A stretch of 64,000 nucleotides of DNA from Agilicoccus flavus (lineage in GTDB: Bacteria > Actinomycetota > Actinomycetes > Actinomycetales > Dermatophilaceae). Of this stretch, positions 44,814-53,691 are shown piece by piece. The position numbers were made by a program, and so were the translations under genes. Numbering within the stretch: position 1 is the stretch's first letter; every line of letters starts with the position of its first letter. Below the pieces are notes generated by a model. The model was not told where the DNA came from and ran no database searches. It saw nothing but the letters and a program-made list of their open reading frames with translations. The stretch lies in assembly GCF_014857905.1 (NCBI RefSeq), contig NZ_JACYXE010000014.1, positions 1 through 64,000 of the forward strand, in the 5' to 3' direction.

Positions 44814-45662
44814 TCACCGCAACCCGGTCGTGGCGATGCCGCGCACGAGGAAGCGCTGCCCGACGAGGAACACCACGAACATCGGCAGGAGCGAGAGGAC
44901 GGACATGGCGAACATGGGCCCCCATTCCGAGGATCCCTCGGCGTCGAGGAACGCCCGCAGGGCCAGGGGGACCGTGAAGGTCTCTGGACTCGTCAGATAG
45001 ATCAGCGATGCGAAGAAGTCGTTCCACATCCAGATGGTCGTGAAGACCACCGTCGTGGCGAGGGCCGGTGTCATGAGGGGCAGCAGGATACGGACGAAGA
45101 TCCCGACGTGCCCGCAGCCGTCGATGCGGGCCGCCTCGTCCAACTCCCGCGGGATTCCGCGGATGAACTGCACCATGAGAAAGACGAAGAAGGCGTCGGT
45201 CGCGAGGAACTTCGGCAGGACGAGCGGCACCATCGTGTTCACCCACCCGGTCTGCGAGAACAGGATGTACTGCGGCACGATCACGACGTGGACGGGCAGC
45301 ATGATCGTTCCCAGCATGATCGCGAAGCAGACCTGCCGGCCCCAGAACCGCATCCGCGCGAACGCGTAGGCCGTGAGAGAGCAGGACACGAGGTTGCCGA
45401 CGACGCAGCCGACGACCAGCAACGTCGAGTTGAGCAGGTACGTCGAGAACGGCCGGCTCAGCGCCGTCCACCCCTGTACGTAGTTGCCGATCTCCCGGCC
45501 CGGGGGCAGCAATTCGGGAAGGTCGAAGATGTCGTCGGACGGGCGTAGCGACGACGCGATCATCCACAGCAGCGGATAGATCATGACGATCGCGACGGCG
45601 ATGAGTACCAGGTGACGCGCAACGCGGGCGGCGCCACGGAGAGGGCGGGAGATGTCAGTCAT
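44814..45662 (-). CDS. Carbohydrate ABC transporter permease (MalG-like)
   Basis: 282 residues, six membrane helices. The EAA loop that contacts the ATPase is RELDEAARIDGCGHVGIFVR, and MIYPLLWMIASSLRPSDDIF near the start is the MalG-type periplasmic entry. It forms the channel with the permease encoded just upstream, whose stop lies 8 nt inside this gene. The ATPase is not encoded here; actinobacteria often use a shared MsiK-like ATPase. Confidence 0.88.
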   Translation of the reverse strand: MTDISRPLRGAARVARHLVLIAVAIVMIYPLLWMIASSLRPSDDIFDLPELLPPGREIGNYVQGWTALSRPFSTYLLNSTLLVVGCVVGNLVSCSLTAYAFARMRFWGRQVCFAIMLGTIMLPVHVVIVPQYILFSQTGWVNTMVPLVLPKFLATDAFFVFLMVQFIRGIPRELDEAARIDGCGHVGIFVRILLPLMTPALATTVVFTTIWMWNDFFASLIYLTSPETFTVPLALRAFLDAEGSSEWGPMFAMSVLSLLPMFVVFLVGQRFLVRGIATTGLR

Positions 45663-46551
45663 CGTAGAAGACCCACCGTCGGGACAGCGCGAAATTCAGG
45701 GAGGTGAACGCCGCGACGATGAGCAGCAGCACCCATCCCATGGCGGAGGCGTAACCCATGTCGAAATCGCCGAAACCGCGTTGGTAGAGGTAGAGGGTGA
45801 AGAAGAGGGTGGAATCCGAGGGCCCACCCGTCCCGCCCGAGACCACGAAGGCCTGCGTGAAGGACTGGAACGCGTTGATGGTCTGTAGTACGAGGTTGAA
45901 GAAGATGATCGGGGTGAGCAGCGGCAGCGTGATGTGGACGAAGCGGGCCCGGCGGGAGGCCCCGTCGACGGCCGCGGCCTCGTAGTACTGGGTCGGGATC
46001 TGTCGCAGACCGGCGAGGAAGATCACCATGGGCGCCCCGAAGGTCCACACGTGCAGCAGCACGATGGTCCACAGGGCCGAACGAGGATCCGACACCCAGC
46101 CGGGCAGGTCGGTGAACCCGATCCGGCCGAGGATCTCGTTGACGAGTCCCCGCGCACCGAACATCTGCCGCCACAGGATGGCGATGGCCACGGAGGCCCC
46201 GATGAGCGACGGCAGGTAGAAGATCGACCGGTAGAGGGCGAGCCCGCGCATCCCGGTGTTGAGCACGAGCGCGACGGCCAACGCCAGCGCGAGCTGCAGG
46301 GGCGTGGAGACGGCCACGTAGGCGAGGGTGACGAGCAGCGAGTGGTGCAGTCGCGCGTCCTCCATGATCCGCCGGGCGTTGTCGAGTCCGCTCCATCGGG
46401 GCGCTGCGATGAGGCTGTAGTCCGTGAACGACAAGGCCAACGACGCGAGCATCGGGACCGTTGTGATGAGGACGAGCCCGAGGACCCACGGCGTGAGGAA
46501 CACCGCGGCCATGCGGTTGTCCGGGTGACGACGGCGGACCGGCCTGCTCAT
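45655..46551 (-). CDS. Carbohydrate ABC transporter permease (MalF-like)
   Basis: 298 residues, six membrane helices. The EAA loop is PTQYYEAAAVDGASRRARFV, and VFLTPWVLGLVLITTVPMLA is the first helix. Starts at ATG 46551, overlapping the binding-protein stop (ATGA), and its own stop overlaps the next permease by 8 nt, so all three are made from one mRNA in fixed ratio. Confidence 0.88.
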   Translation of the reverse strand: MSRPVRRRHPDNRMAAVFLTPWVLGLVLITTVPMLASLALSFTDYSLIAAPRWSGLDNARRIMEDARLHHSLLVTLAYVAVSTPLQLALALAVALVLNTGMRGLALYRSIFYLPSLIGASVAIAILWRQMFGARGLVNEILGRIGFTDLPGWVSDPRSALWTIVLLHVWTFGAPMVIFLAGLRQIPTQYYEAAAVDGASRRARFVHITLPLLTPIIFFNLVLQTINAFQSFTQAFVVSGGTGGPSDSTLFFTLYLYQRGFGDFDMGYASAMGWVLLLIVAAFTSLNFALSRRWVFYDD

Positions 46552-47849
46552 CCGATGGCGGCGGTCATGTCGGCCACGAAAGCGGCGCCCGCGGCCTCGG
46601 GGGTGGCGCGTCCGAACAAGACGTCCTGGCCGTGGCGGATGAGGACGTCCTCGAACGAGGACGCGCCCTTGGGGGTCAGCGGGGGCGTCGGGGCGACGTG
46701 CGGCTCGATCGCGTCGAGGTAGGCGATCGCCTTCTTGTCCGACGCGGACAGGCTGCCTTGGATCGCGGCGAGCACCGTGGTGTCGGCGGGTACCCCCCGC
46801 TCGGTGAGCAGGAGCTTGCTGGCGCGCTGGTCGGTGACGAGGAAATCGACGAGTCGGCGGGCGGCCGCTGCCGCCTTCGACTCCGCCGTGATGACCCAGT
46901 ACATCGACGCCTGGTAGGCGACCTTGGCGCCGGCCGGGGTGCCGTCGACGCTCGGCAGCCGAAGCAACCTGAGGTCCTTCTTCGTGGCGGCGTCGAAAGC
47001 GGTGATCTGGTTGGAGGAGTAGATCGCCATCGCGGTCCGGCCCGTGGAGAACAGGCGCTCGGCGACCGCGGCCGAGACGTCCTCGGCGGACTGGCTGGCC
47101 GGCGGTGTCGCCTCGGCCGTCTGCAGCTTCTTGGCTAGGGCGAAAAAGCTGCTCGCGATGCCCGCGTCGAAGCCGAGCTTCCCGTTCGTGAACGTGTCGG
47201 CGCCCTGCTGCCGGATCCAGACGCGGAAAGCGGCGTCGCGGCCGCTGAAGTCGGTGAGTCCGTAGGTGCCGTCGGGGAGCTTCTTGGTGAGCTCGGTGGC
47301 GAGCTCGGCCATCTCGTCCCAGGTCCAGGTCGTGTCGTCGGGGAGGGCGAGCTTCGCCCGGGCGAACAGCCCCGGGTCGACCATGACGACCGGGGCGATA
47401 GTGCCGGCGTTGACGGCGTACAGCGTGCCGTCCACCTCGCCCAGCTCCGCCGTGCCCGGGGCGAACGAGGCTGTGTCGACGGCGCCCTCGAGGGAGGCGA
47501 GGGCGCCGCGCTGGACGTACTCGAGGAGGTACTTTTCGTCCATCTGCACGAGGTCGGGGGCATCGTGCGCAGCGAGTTGGGTGGCGAGTTTGTCCCAGTA
47601 GCCGCCCCACTCGGTCGGCTCCGACGCGACGGTCGTCCCGGGGTTCGCGGCCGCGAACGCGGCGAGGGCCTGCTGGGTGGACGTCGTGCGCTGGGCGTTG
47701 CCCCACCACACCGCCCGCAGCGCGGTGCCACCCTCGGAGGTACCGCCGGGGCGGTTGGGCCCGCACCCGGCGATCGCAGCGAGCGCGGGCACGGCGGCGG
47801 AGGCGAACAGAAGACTGCGCCGCGACACGGGCGCGGAGAACGTGGGCAT
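46548..47849 (-). CDS. Sugar-binding lipoprotein of ABC transporter
   Basis: 433 residues, SBP_bac_1 family. Twin-arginine-like SRRSLLFASAAVPALAAIAG ends in a lipobox with Cys (AIAGC), so it is a lipid-anchored receptor, possibly Tat-exported. NAQRTTSTQQALAAFAAANP and WTWDEMAELATELTKKLPDG are typical of oligosaccharide receptors. The specific sugar cannot be inferred. No regulator or glycosidase gene accompanies the operon and I saw no LacI operator upstream. Confidence 0.88.
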   Translation of the reverse strand: MPTFSAPVSRRSLLFASAAVPALAAIAGCGPNRPGGTSEGGTALRAVWWGNAQRTTSTQQALAAFAAANPGTTVASEPTEWGGYWDKLATQLAAHDAPDLVQMDEKYLLEYVQRGALASLEGAVDTASFAPGTAELGEVDGTLYAVNAGTIAPVVMVDPGLFARAKLALPDDTTWTWDEMAELATELTKKLPDGTYGLTDFSGRDAAFRVWIRQQGADTFTNGKLGFDAGIASSFFALAKKLQTAEATPPASQSAEDVSAAVAERLFSTGRTAMAIYSSNQITAFDAATKKDLRLLRLPSVDGTPAGAKVAYQASMYWVITAESKAAAAARRLVDFLVTDQRASKLLLTERGVPADTTVLAAIQGSLSASDKKAIAYLDAIEPHVAPTPPLTPKGASSFEDVLIRHGQDVLFGRATPEAAGAAFVADMTAAIG

Positions 47850-47990
47850 GAGGGGGCCTGACTGGCTCGCGCGGCGCGCGGGGCCGCGTCCGGGGTGTCC
47901 TTCGATGATGGAAGGAAGCTAGCAGGTCCCACACAGTGCCGGGCGACCGCGACGTCGTCGAACCGCTGGACGGGTCGCGTCGATCCCCGT

Positions 47991-48374
47991 TCAGTCCCGA
48001 AGCAGGCGCCGTAGGGCGAGGGCGGCGAGGGGTGGGTAGGCCAGCGCAACCGGAGCGGGGCCGTCGACGGTCAGCCCCGCGACGGTGCCGTCGGCACCGG
48101 CGGTGAGGTCGTGGCGCATCCGGACGTTCACGCCGAGGGCGGTCACCGTCCACGCCCACGTGTGGATCGCGGGGTCGACGGCGTCGACCCGGAAGCGGAC
48201 GGCGACACCGGGCGGGCCGTGGACCACGCCGGTCAGGCCGGGCCGGAGGCGCTCCTGCTCGACGTCGACCGACCGGATCTGCGGCGCCCAGTCCGGCCAG
48301 CGGTGGGGGAACAGGTATCGCTCCCAGGCGGTCTCGACGTCGACCGGTCCGGTGACGCTCAGGGCTCGGCGCAT
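47991..48374 (-). CDS. SRPBCC-family (START-like) protein
   Basis: 127 residues. The single polyketide-cyclase/dehydrase-like fold is suggested by VETAWERYLFPHRWPDWAPQ and VDAVDPAIHTWAWTVTALGV. It binds a hydrophobic ligand; the role is unknown. ATG 48374 has GAGGAG 5 nt upstream and overlaps the 3' end of the preceding gene by 16 nt, so both are co-transcribed. Confidence 0.8.
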   Translation of the reverse strand: MRRALSVTGPVDVETAWERYLFPHRWPDWAPQIRSVDVEQERLRPGLTGVVHGPPGVAVRFRVDAVDPAIHTWAWTVTALGVNVRMRHDLTAGADGTVAGLTVDGPAPVALAYPPLAALALRRLLRD

Positions 48375-48973
48375 GTCGGCTCCTCGTCGGGGGTGGATGT
48401 CGTCGAACCGGTGTGATCGTTCGCGTCGCGGGAGGGGCGAGGCAACCCCGGGTGCTCGGGGCCGTGCCCCGCGAGCATCCGCGCGGCCCCCGCGTCGGGG
48501 TCCCAGCGGCGCAACCCGGTGGCGACGACGGACCGGGCGACGGCCGGACCCGTGGCGACGGCGGCGAGCGCGCTCCCGACCTGCGCCGTCGGCAGCCGCC
48601 GGGCGAGGGTGAGGTGGGCCGTCCACCCCGCCGAGTGCGGGTCCCCGACGCGGCGCCGCACGGCCCGCCCCGCGTCCTGCAGATCCGGTGCGGGGGCCAG
48701 GAGCCGCGCGAACGCGTAGGGCCCTCGTCCCAGGAGAACCACCCCGGCGAGGTCGATCCGCGCGGGCAGCAGACGCCCGATCGTCGCAGTCGCATGCGCC
48801 TCGGCGCCGGCGTCGATGACAGCCGCCGAGGCGAGCGTCACGTGCGGCGCGTTCGTCGCCCCTCGATGACGAGCCTGGGACGGCAGTCCCGCCTCGGCCA
48901 GGGCCCGCCAGTCCGCGCGGACGAGCGCGTCGGAGGCGGCGTCGAGGACCAGCTCGAGCGCGTGCAACGCCAT
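48359..48973 (-). CDS. 2'-5' RNA ligase family (2H phosphoesterase)
   Basis: 204 residues. The two H-x-T motifs of the 2H superfamily are NAPHVTLASAAVIDAG and TAHLTLARRLPTAQ. Members open 2',3'-cyclic phosphates or act on 2'-5' linked RNA. The ~40-residue C-terminal tail is disordered (DANDHTGSTTSTPDEEP). ATG 48973. Overlaps the downstream SRPBCC gene by 16 nt. Confidence 0.84.
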   Translation of the reverse strand: MALHALELVLDAASDALVRADWRALAEAGLPSQARHRGATNAPHVTLASAAVIDAGAEAHATATIGRLLPARIDLAGVVLLGRGPYAFARLLAPAPDLQDAGRAVRRRVGDPHSAGWTAHLTLARRLPTAQVGSALAAVATGPAVARSVVATGLRRWDPDAGAARMLAGHGPEHPGLPRPSRDANDHTGSTTSTPDEEPTCAEP

Positions 48974-49057
48974 CAGGTGGGCCACCGTTGCGCACCGGGC
49001 ATGGGGGCAGCGTAGGCGCGGGAGGCGCCGCCCCGCCGCCGGGCTCGTCGTGGCACG

Positions 49058-50164
49058 GTGTCCTCGATGTCCGAACACTCCGTTCTTCCCCGCTGGGGCG
49101 CGTGGGTCGACCGCCACCCGACGCTCGTCACCGACGCCGCCCAGATCTCCAAGACCGTGGTGGCCACCGTCCTCGCCTGGTGGGTCGCCGAGAGCGTCCT
49201 CGGGTCCGCCCAGCCGTTCCTCGCGCCGTGGACGGCGCTCATGACGGTGCACGCGACGGTCCGCGAGTCGGCCCTGCGTGCCGGCGAGACGACCCTCGCC
49301 ACCCTGGGGGGCGTCGTCCTCGCGTTCGCCCTCGGCGTGACGCTCGGGGTCGACGTCGTCTCGCTGGGGCTCGCGATGGCCATCGGCCTCGTGGTGGCCC
49401 GGGCCAAGCCGTTGCGGCGGGAGGGGGTGGCGGTGGCGACGACCGCGCTGTTCGTCCTGGCGGGGCACGACCAGTACGACACCCAGCTGCTCGTCGCGCG
49501 GGTCGTCGACGTCGTCGTCGGCGCCGGCATCGGTCTCGCCGTCAACGTCCTCCTCCTGCCGCCGCTGCGGGATCGCCAGGCGCAGCACGGCGTCGACCAG
49601 GTGCGCCTCGCCCTCGGGCACCTGCTCGTGGGCATGGCCGGCGAACTGGGCGGACGGTGGGACACCCACCGGGCGCAGGTCTGGGTGCGCCGCACGGTGG
49701 AGATGGACGGCCTGCTCGACCGGGCGCGCGGCCAGGTCCGGCTCGCCGGCGACAGCGCCAGCTGGAACCCCCGCGCCCGGCGCCGCGCCGCGGGCGGGGC
49801 CGCCCGACATTCCCTCGACCGCCTGCGCGAGGCGGTGTCCCACCTGAGACACCTCGTCCGGGTCCTCGACGACGCCACCTACGCCGAGAGTCGTTGGGAC
49901 GAGGAGTTCCGCCGACGCTGGGTCGCTCTCGTCGACGAGTGCGGCCGCCGCCTGCTCGACCCGGCCGGCGATCACCACGGGATCCCCATGTCCCTCGACG
50001 AGCTCGCCGTGAGCCTCTCGCGCTCCGACCTGCCGACGATGCACTGGCCCGTGTACGGCTCGCTCATCACGAGTCTGCGCCAGATCGCCGTCGTCGCCGA
50101 CGACGTCGCCCACGATCTGGCGGAGCGGGAACCGCCGTCGGGGCGCGACGTCATCGGCCGCTGA
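49058..50164 (+). CDS. FUSC-family/aromatic acid exporter-like membrane protein
   Basis: 368 residues. Four to six N-terminal helices (KTVVATVLAWWVAESVLGSA, TTLATLGGVVLAFALGVTLG, VVDVVVGAGIGLAVNVLLLP) are followed by a cytoplasmic helical domain with long charged helices (HSLDRLREAVSHLRHLVRVL). This matches half-size FUSC (DUF939) proteins related to AaeB efflux pumps. Probable exporter of small aromatic acids, or stress-associated. ATG 49058. Confidence 0.83.
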   Translation: MSSMSEHSVLPRWGAWVDRHPTLVTDAAQISKTVVATVLAWWVAESVLGSAQPFLAPWTALMTVHATVRESALRAGETTLATLGGVVLAFALGVTLGVDVVSLGLAMAIGLVVARAKPLRREGVAVATTALFVLAGHDQYDTQLLVARVVDVVVGAGIGLAVNVLLLPPLRDRQAQHGVDQVRLALGHLLVGMAGELGGRWDTHRAQVWVRRTVEMDGLLDRARGQVRLAGDSASWNPRARRRAAGGAARHSLDRLREAVSHLRHLVRVLDDATYAESRWDEEFRRRWVALVDECGRRLLDPAGDHHGIPMSLDELAVSLSRSDLPTMHWPVYGSLITSLRQIAVVADDVAHDLAEREPPSGRDVIGR

Positions 50165-50175
50165 GCCCCGGTCGA

Positions 50176-51651
50176 TCAGCCCAGCCACCCCGCGGCCCGC
50201 TCGAGATGGCCGCGCCGCTTCGCGTCGTCGAACCCGTCCCACAGGGCGGGGATGCGGCGGGATCGGTGGTTGGCCTCGAAGACGTCGCGGTGGTCGTGCA
50301 CGAACGCCCAGTAGAGGGCGTCCCAGTCGGCGCGCCACTCTCCCGGCGGCAGGTCGGACATCGTGCGCAGGTAGTTGCTGCCGGAGACGTACGGCTTCGT
50401 CGTCATCGCCTCGCCCACGGCGAACTGGCTCATCGCGTAGACGTTCGGCACCATCACCCAGTCGTAGGCGTCGACGAACATCTCCATGAACCACTCGTAC
50501 GCGGCGCTCGGGTGGGTGCGCAGCAGGCACATTGCGTTGCCGAGGACCATGAGTCGCTCGATGTGGTGGGCGTAGCCGGTGTCGAGCACGCGGCGGATCA
50601 CGAGGTCGACGGGGTCGAGGCCGGTGCTCGCGTCCCACCAGCCGTCGGCGAGCGGCCGGGCGTGGTGCAGCGCGTTCGACGTGCGCATCTCCCGCCCGTG
50701 CAGGTGGTACGTGGCGCGCATGTACTCGCGCCATCCGATGACCTGGCGCACGAACCCCTCGAGGGACGGCAGCGGCACGTTCCCGTCGTCCGCCGCGTCC
50801 AGCGCGGCGTCGAGGACCTCGCGCGGGGTGAGCAGGCCCGTGTTGAGCAGCGGTGACAGCAGGCCGTGGTGGACGAACGGCGACGTCGTGCTGATCGCGT
50901 CCTCGTACGGCCCGAACAGCTCGAACCGGTCGGTCAGGAAGGCGGTGAGGTGGGCGCGTGCCTCGGCCGAGGTCGTCGGCCACGCGAACGCCGCCGGGTC
51001 GCCCGGTGCGTCGGGGAACTCCGCGGCCACCCACGCGATCGCCGCCGAGACGTCGGCGCCGTGCTCGCGGGGGAGGTCGACCGGTGGCGGCACGTGCCCC
51101 TTCGGCAGCTTCTTGCGGTTCTCGGTGTCGAAGGACCACCGGCCGCCCACGGGTGCATCGCCGTCCAGCAGGACGTCGAGACGCCGGCGCTGCCACGTGT
51201 AGAAGTGCTGCATCCGCGCCGGGTGCGCCTCGAACCAGTCGGTGAACTCGGCGCGGGACGTGAGGAACCCCGGCGACTCGAGGACGTCCTCACGTCGCAG
51301 CCGGTACCCGCCGTCGGACAGCGCGCGGGTGATGTCGCGCGAGAGCCAGTCGTCGACGACGTCGTAGACCTCGACGCGGTCGGGGCGGGCGTCGCGGACG
51401 AACGCGGCGAGTCGGGCGGCGGTGGGCTCGGCCGCGCGCGACTCGATCGTCTCCACGGCGAAGCCGGCGCCGCGCAGGCGCTTCGCGAACCGCAGCGCCG
51501 ACGCCCGGTGCAGGACGAGTTTGTGGGCGTGGCAGGCGAACCTGCGCATGAGCAGGTCGTCCTCGACGAGGACGAACCGGGTGCCCGGCTCCGCGCGCAG
51601 GTGGGCGTCGAAGAGCTGGTGCGGGTAGACGAGTCGCAGGACACCGGGCAT
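50176..51651 (-). CDS. FeS-type photolyase/cryptochrome-like protein (PhrB group)
   Basis: 491 residues. N-terminal photolyase-related domain (RLVYPHQLFDAHLRAEPGTR, VEVYDVVDDWLSRDITRALS) and FAD-binding domain (LFGPYEDAISTTSPFVHHGL, ATYHLHGREMRTSNALHHAR, TGYAHHIERLMVLGNAMCLL). The His-His in GYAHHIERLMVLGN and later MEMFVDAYDWVMVPN are conserved in bacterial (6-4) photolyases with a [4Fe-4S] cluster; Cys ligands were not fully traced. Repairs UV (6-4) lesions with blue light. ATG 51651. Confidence 0.85.
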   Translation of the reverse strand: MPGVLRLVYPHQLFDAHLRAEPGTRFVLVEDDLLMRRFACHAHKLVLHRASALRFAKRLRGAGFAVETIESRAAEPTAARLAAFVRDARPDRVEVYDVVDDWLSRDITRALSDGGYRLRREDVLESPGFLTSRAEFTDWFEAHPARMQHFYTWQRRRLDVLLDGDAPVGGRWSFDTENRKKLPKGHVPPPVDLPREHGADVSAAIAWVAAEFPDAPGDPAAFAWPTTSAEARAHLTAFLTDRFELFGPYEDAISTTSPFVHHGLLSPLLNTGLLTPREVLDAALDAADDGNVPLPSLEGFVRQVIGWREYMRATYHLHGREMRTSNALHHARPLADGWWDASTGLDPVDLVIRRVLDTGYAHHIERLMVLGNAMCLLRTHPSAAYEWFMEMFVDAYDWVMVPNVYAMSQFAVGEAMTTKPYVSGSNYLRTMSDLPPGEWRADWDALYWAFVHDHRDVFEANHRSRRIPALWDGFDDAKRRGHLERAAGWLG

Positions 51652-51705
51652 CCGCCCACGCTAGGGGGCGGGATCGTCGCCGCGCCCGGCGGCCGCTCCA
51701 CGATC

Positions 51706-51735
51706 CGACCTGTGGCAGCCCGACCTGTGGCAGCC
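51706..51735. repeat. 15-bp tandem duplication
   Basis: CGACCTGTGGCAGCC occurs twice head to tail (51706-51720 and 51721-51735) between the divergent photolyase and alcohol dehydrogenase starts. It may double a promoter element or be simple replication slippage. Confidence 0.8.
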
Positions 51736-51785
51736 CGCCCCCGGCCGGGCTACGTTCGGCGCATCACCGAACGCAGGAGGATCCG

Positions 51786-52892
51786 ATGCAGACCACCGCG
51801 GCCATCGCCACCGGACCGGGACGACCCTTCGAGATCACGGAGGTCGACGTCGACGACCCACGCCCCGGCGAGGTGCAGGTGCGGATGGTCGCGTGCGGCG
51901 TCTGCCACACCGACGCCATCGTGCGCGACCAGTGGTATCCGACGCCGCTGCCGGCGGTGCTCGGCCACGAGGGCGCGGGGGTCGTCGAAGCCGTCGGCCC
52001 GGGGGTCGACGACGTCGCCGTCGGCGACCACGTGCTGCTCAGCTTCGCGAGCTGCGGCTCGTGCCGGAACTGCCAGGCGGGGCGCCCGGCGTACTGCCTC
52101 GACTTCTTCGCCCGGAACTTCGGCGGGCGACGCGCGGACGGGTCGACGGCGTTCACGCGCGGCGCGGAGCCGATCTCCTCGCACTTCTTCGGGCAGTCGT
52201 CGTTCGCGGCGGTGACGAACGTCGCGCGCCGCAGCGTCGTCGTCGTGCCGCCGGAGGCTCCGCTCGAGCTGCTGGCCCCCCTCGGCTGCGGCCTGCAGAC
52301 CGGCGCCGGCGCCGTCCTCAACCGGCTCCAGGTGCGGGAGGGCTCGAGCTTCGTGGTCTTCGGCGCCGGCGCCGTCGGGATGGCCGCGCTGCTCGCCGCC
52401 GTGGTGGCCAACGCGGGCACGATCGTCGCCGTCGACCTCGTGGCCGACCGCCTCACGCGGGCCACGGAGCTCGGCGCCACGCATACGGTCGACGGGAGCG
52501 CCCTCGGCGCCCCCGGGGTCGTCGCCGCGGTCCGTGAGGCCACCGGTGGGGGCGCGGACTACGCGCTCGACACCACCGGCAGCACGGCGGCCTTCCGGCA
52601 GATGACCGACTGCCTGGGCAGCCTCGGGCACGGCGCGCTCGTCGGCGCCTCGGCGATCGGGACGGAGGCGAGCATCGACATCGGCACGATCATGCTGTCG
52701 GGCGCGACGATCAGCATGTGCATCGAGGGGGACTCGGTCCCGTCGTTGTTCATCCCCCGACTCATCGACCTGCACGCCCGTGGACTCTTCCCCATCGAGA
52801 AGCTCGTGCGGACGTACCCGTTCGGGCAGCTCGACCAGGCCTTCGAGGACAGTCACACCGGCGCGACCCTCAAGCCGGTCGTCGTCTTCTGA
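51786..52892 (+). CDS. Zinc-dependent alcohol dehydrogenase (aryl-alcohol type)
   Basis: 368 residues of the class III/benzyl-alcohol branch of MDR. Catalytic zinc ligands are in ACGVCHTDAIVRDQWYPTPL and LGHEGAGVVEAVGPGV; structural zinc Cys are in SCGSCRNCQAGRPAYCLDFF. Cofactor loop VVFGAGAVGMAALLAAVVAN. It should oxidise primary or aromatic alcohols with NAD. AGGAGG lies 6 nt before ATG 51786, a strong site. Convergent with the metallothionein-like gene across a terminator. Confidence 0.9.
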   Translation: MQTTAAIATGPGRPFEITEVDVDDPRPGEVQVRMVACGVCHTDAIVRDQWYPTPLPAVLGHEGAGVVEAVGPGVDDVAVGDHVLLSFASCGSCRNCQAGRPAYCLDFFARNFGGRRADGSTAFTRGAEPISSHFFGQSSFAAVTNVARRSVVVVPPEAPLELLAPLGCGLQTGAGAVLNRLQVREGSSFVVFGAGAVGMAALLAAVVANAGTIVAVDLVADRLTRATELGATHTVDGSALGAPGVVAAVREATGGGADYALDTTGSTAAFRQMTDCLGSLGHGALVGASAIGTEASIDIGTIMLSGATISMCIEGDSVPSLFIPRLIDLHARGLFPIEKLVRTYPFGQLDQAFEDSHTGATLKPVVVF

Positions 52893-52924
52893 CCGACCCT
52901 CCGACCGGGGCCGTCCCGGACACG

Positions 52925-52960
52925 GCCGAGGCCGGCCCCACGTGCGAGGCCGGCCTCGGC
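52925..52960. terminator. Bidirectional terminator
   Basis: GCCGAGGCCGGCC (52925-52937) and GGCCGGCCTCGGC (52948-52960) are perfect 13-bp reverse complements with a 10-nt loop, between the converging alcohol dehydrogenase and Cys-rich peptide genes. Confidence 0.8.
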
Positions 52961-52969
52961 GGTCGGTGC

Positions 52970-53089
52970 CTACGCGTGCTGACAGCGGCCGCAGGTGCAG
53001 TCCGCGCACGTGCAGCTCGCGCACTCGCACGAGGCGCCGCACTTGTCGCAGTCGCAGCTCTGGGTCGGCTGGGGGACCGGATCGGCCAT
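52970..53089 (-). CDS. Small metallothionein-like Cys-rich peptide
   Basis: 39 residues with ten Cys between positions 12 and 36: C-x-C, C-x3-C-x-C and C-x2-C patterns (SCDCDKCGASCECASCTC, then ADCTCGRC), ending QHA with a His. Such short peptides bind Zn, Cu or Cd clusters. ATG 53089 has AAGGAG 6 nt upstream. The frame is open further upstream to 53236, but that part is Arg-rich and lacks an RBS. It is easily missed by gene callers. Confidence 0.75.
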   Translation of the reverse strand: MADPVPQPTQSCDCDKCGASCECASCTCADCTCGRCQHA

Positions 53090-53227
53090 GTCGGACTCCT
53101 TCGTCTCGATCGCTGGTGTCGGACTCCCGCGGTCCGGCCGCTCGCCCGCGGGGGCGCGCCGACGGGCCGCGTGCGTTCCATGATCCCGCGCGGCCGGGCT
53201 CAGCGCCCCGCGACACGTGCGCATAAG

Positions 53228-53252
53228 AGTGCGCACTGATGTGATGTATGGT
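53228..53252 (+). promoter_or_regulatory. Promoter and palindrome upstream of VOC-XRE operon
   Basis: AGTGCGCACT (53228-53237) is a perfect 10-bp palindrome, and TATGGT (53247-53252) is a possible -10 box 7 nt before ATG 53260, implying a leaderless transcript. The palindrome occupies the promoter and may be bound by the XRE regulator of the same operon. Confidence 0.45.
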
Positions 53253-53259
53253 GCTCATC

Positions 53260-53691
53260 ATGACCCAGCAGACGCTTCCCCCCTTCCACCTCGCCATCCC
53301 GGTCCACGACATCGAGGCGGCCCGCCACTTCTACGGCGACGTCCTCGGCTTCGGCCGCGGCCGCTCCGACGTGCGCTGGACCGACTGGAACATGGAAGGC
53401 CACCAGGTGGTCACCCACCAGGTCGACGACCACCACAACGCTGTCGCCGGCACCAACCCCGTCGACGGCCACCAGGTCCCCGTCCCGCACTTCGGGCTCG
53501 TCCTGCCCGTCGAGCGGTTCCAGGAACTCGCGGCCCGCCTGACCGACGCCGGCACCGACTTTGTCATCGAGCCCTACGTGCGGTTCGAGGGCGAGACGGG
53601 CGAGCAGTGGACGATGTTCTTCCTCGACCCCTCCGGCAACGCCCTCGAGTTCAAGGCGTTCAAGGACCTCGGGCAGCTCTTCGCGGTCTGA
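53260..53691 (+). CDS. VOC-family protein (glyoxalase/extradiol-dioxygenase fold)
   Basis: 143 residues. Two modules are visible: FHLAIPVHDIEAARHFYGDV with the first His, and TMFFLDPSGNALEFKAFKDL with Glu near the end; VPHFGLVLPVERFQELA provides the second His. The three-ligand set His/His/Glu is complete, so it is a probable metalloenzyme acting on a lactone, thiol adduct or aromatic compound. ATG 53260 is preferred to ATG 53248 because of the -10 position. Its stop overlaps the XRE start (TGATG). Confidence 0.82.
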   Translation: MTQQTLPPFHLAIPVHDIEAARHFYGDVLGFGRGRSDVRWTDWNMEGHQVVTHQVDDHHNAVAGTNPVDGHQVPVPHFGLVLPVERFQELAARLTDAGTDFVIEPYVRFEGETGEQWTMFFLDPSGNALEFKAFKDLGQLFAV

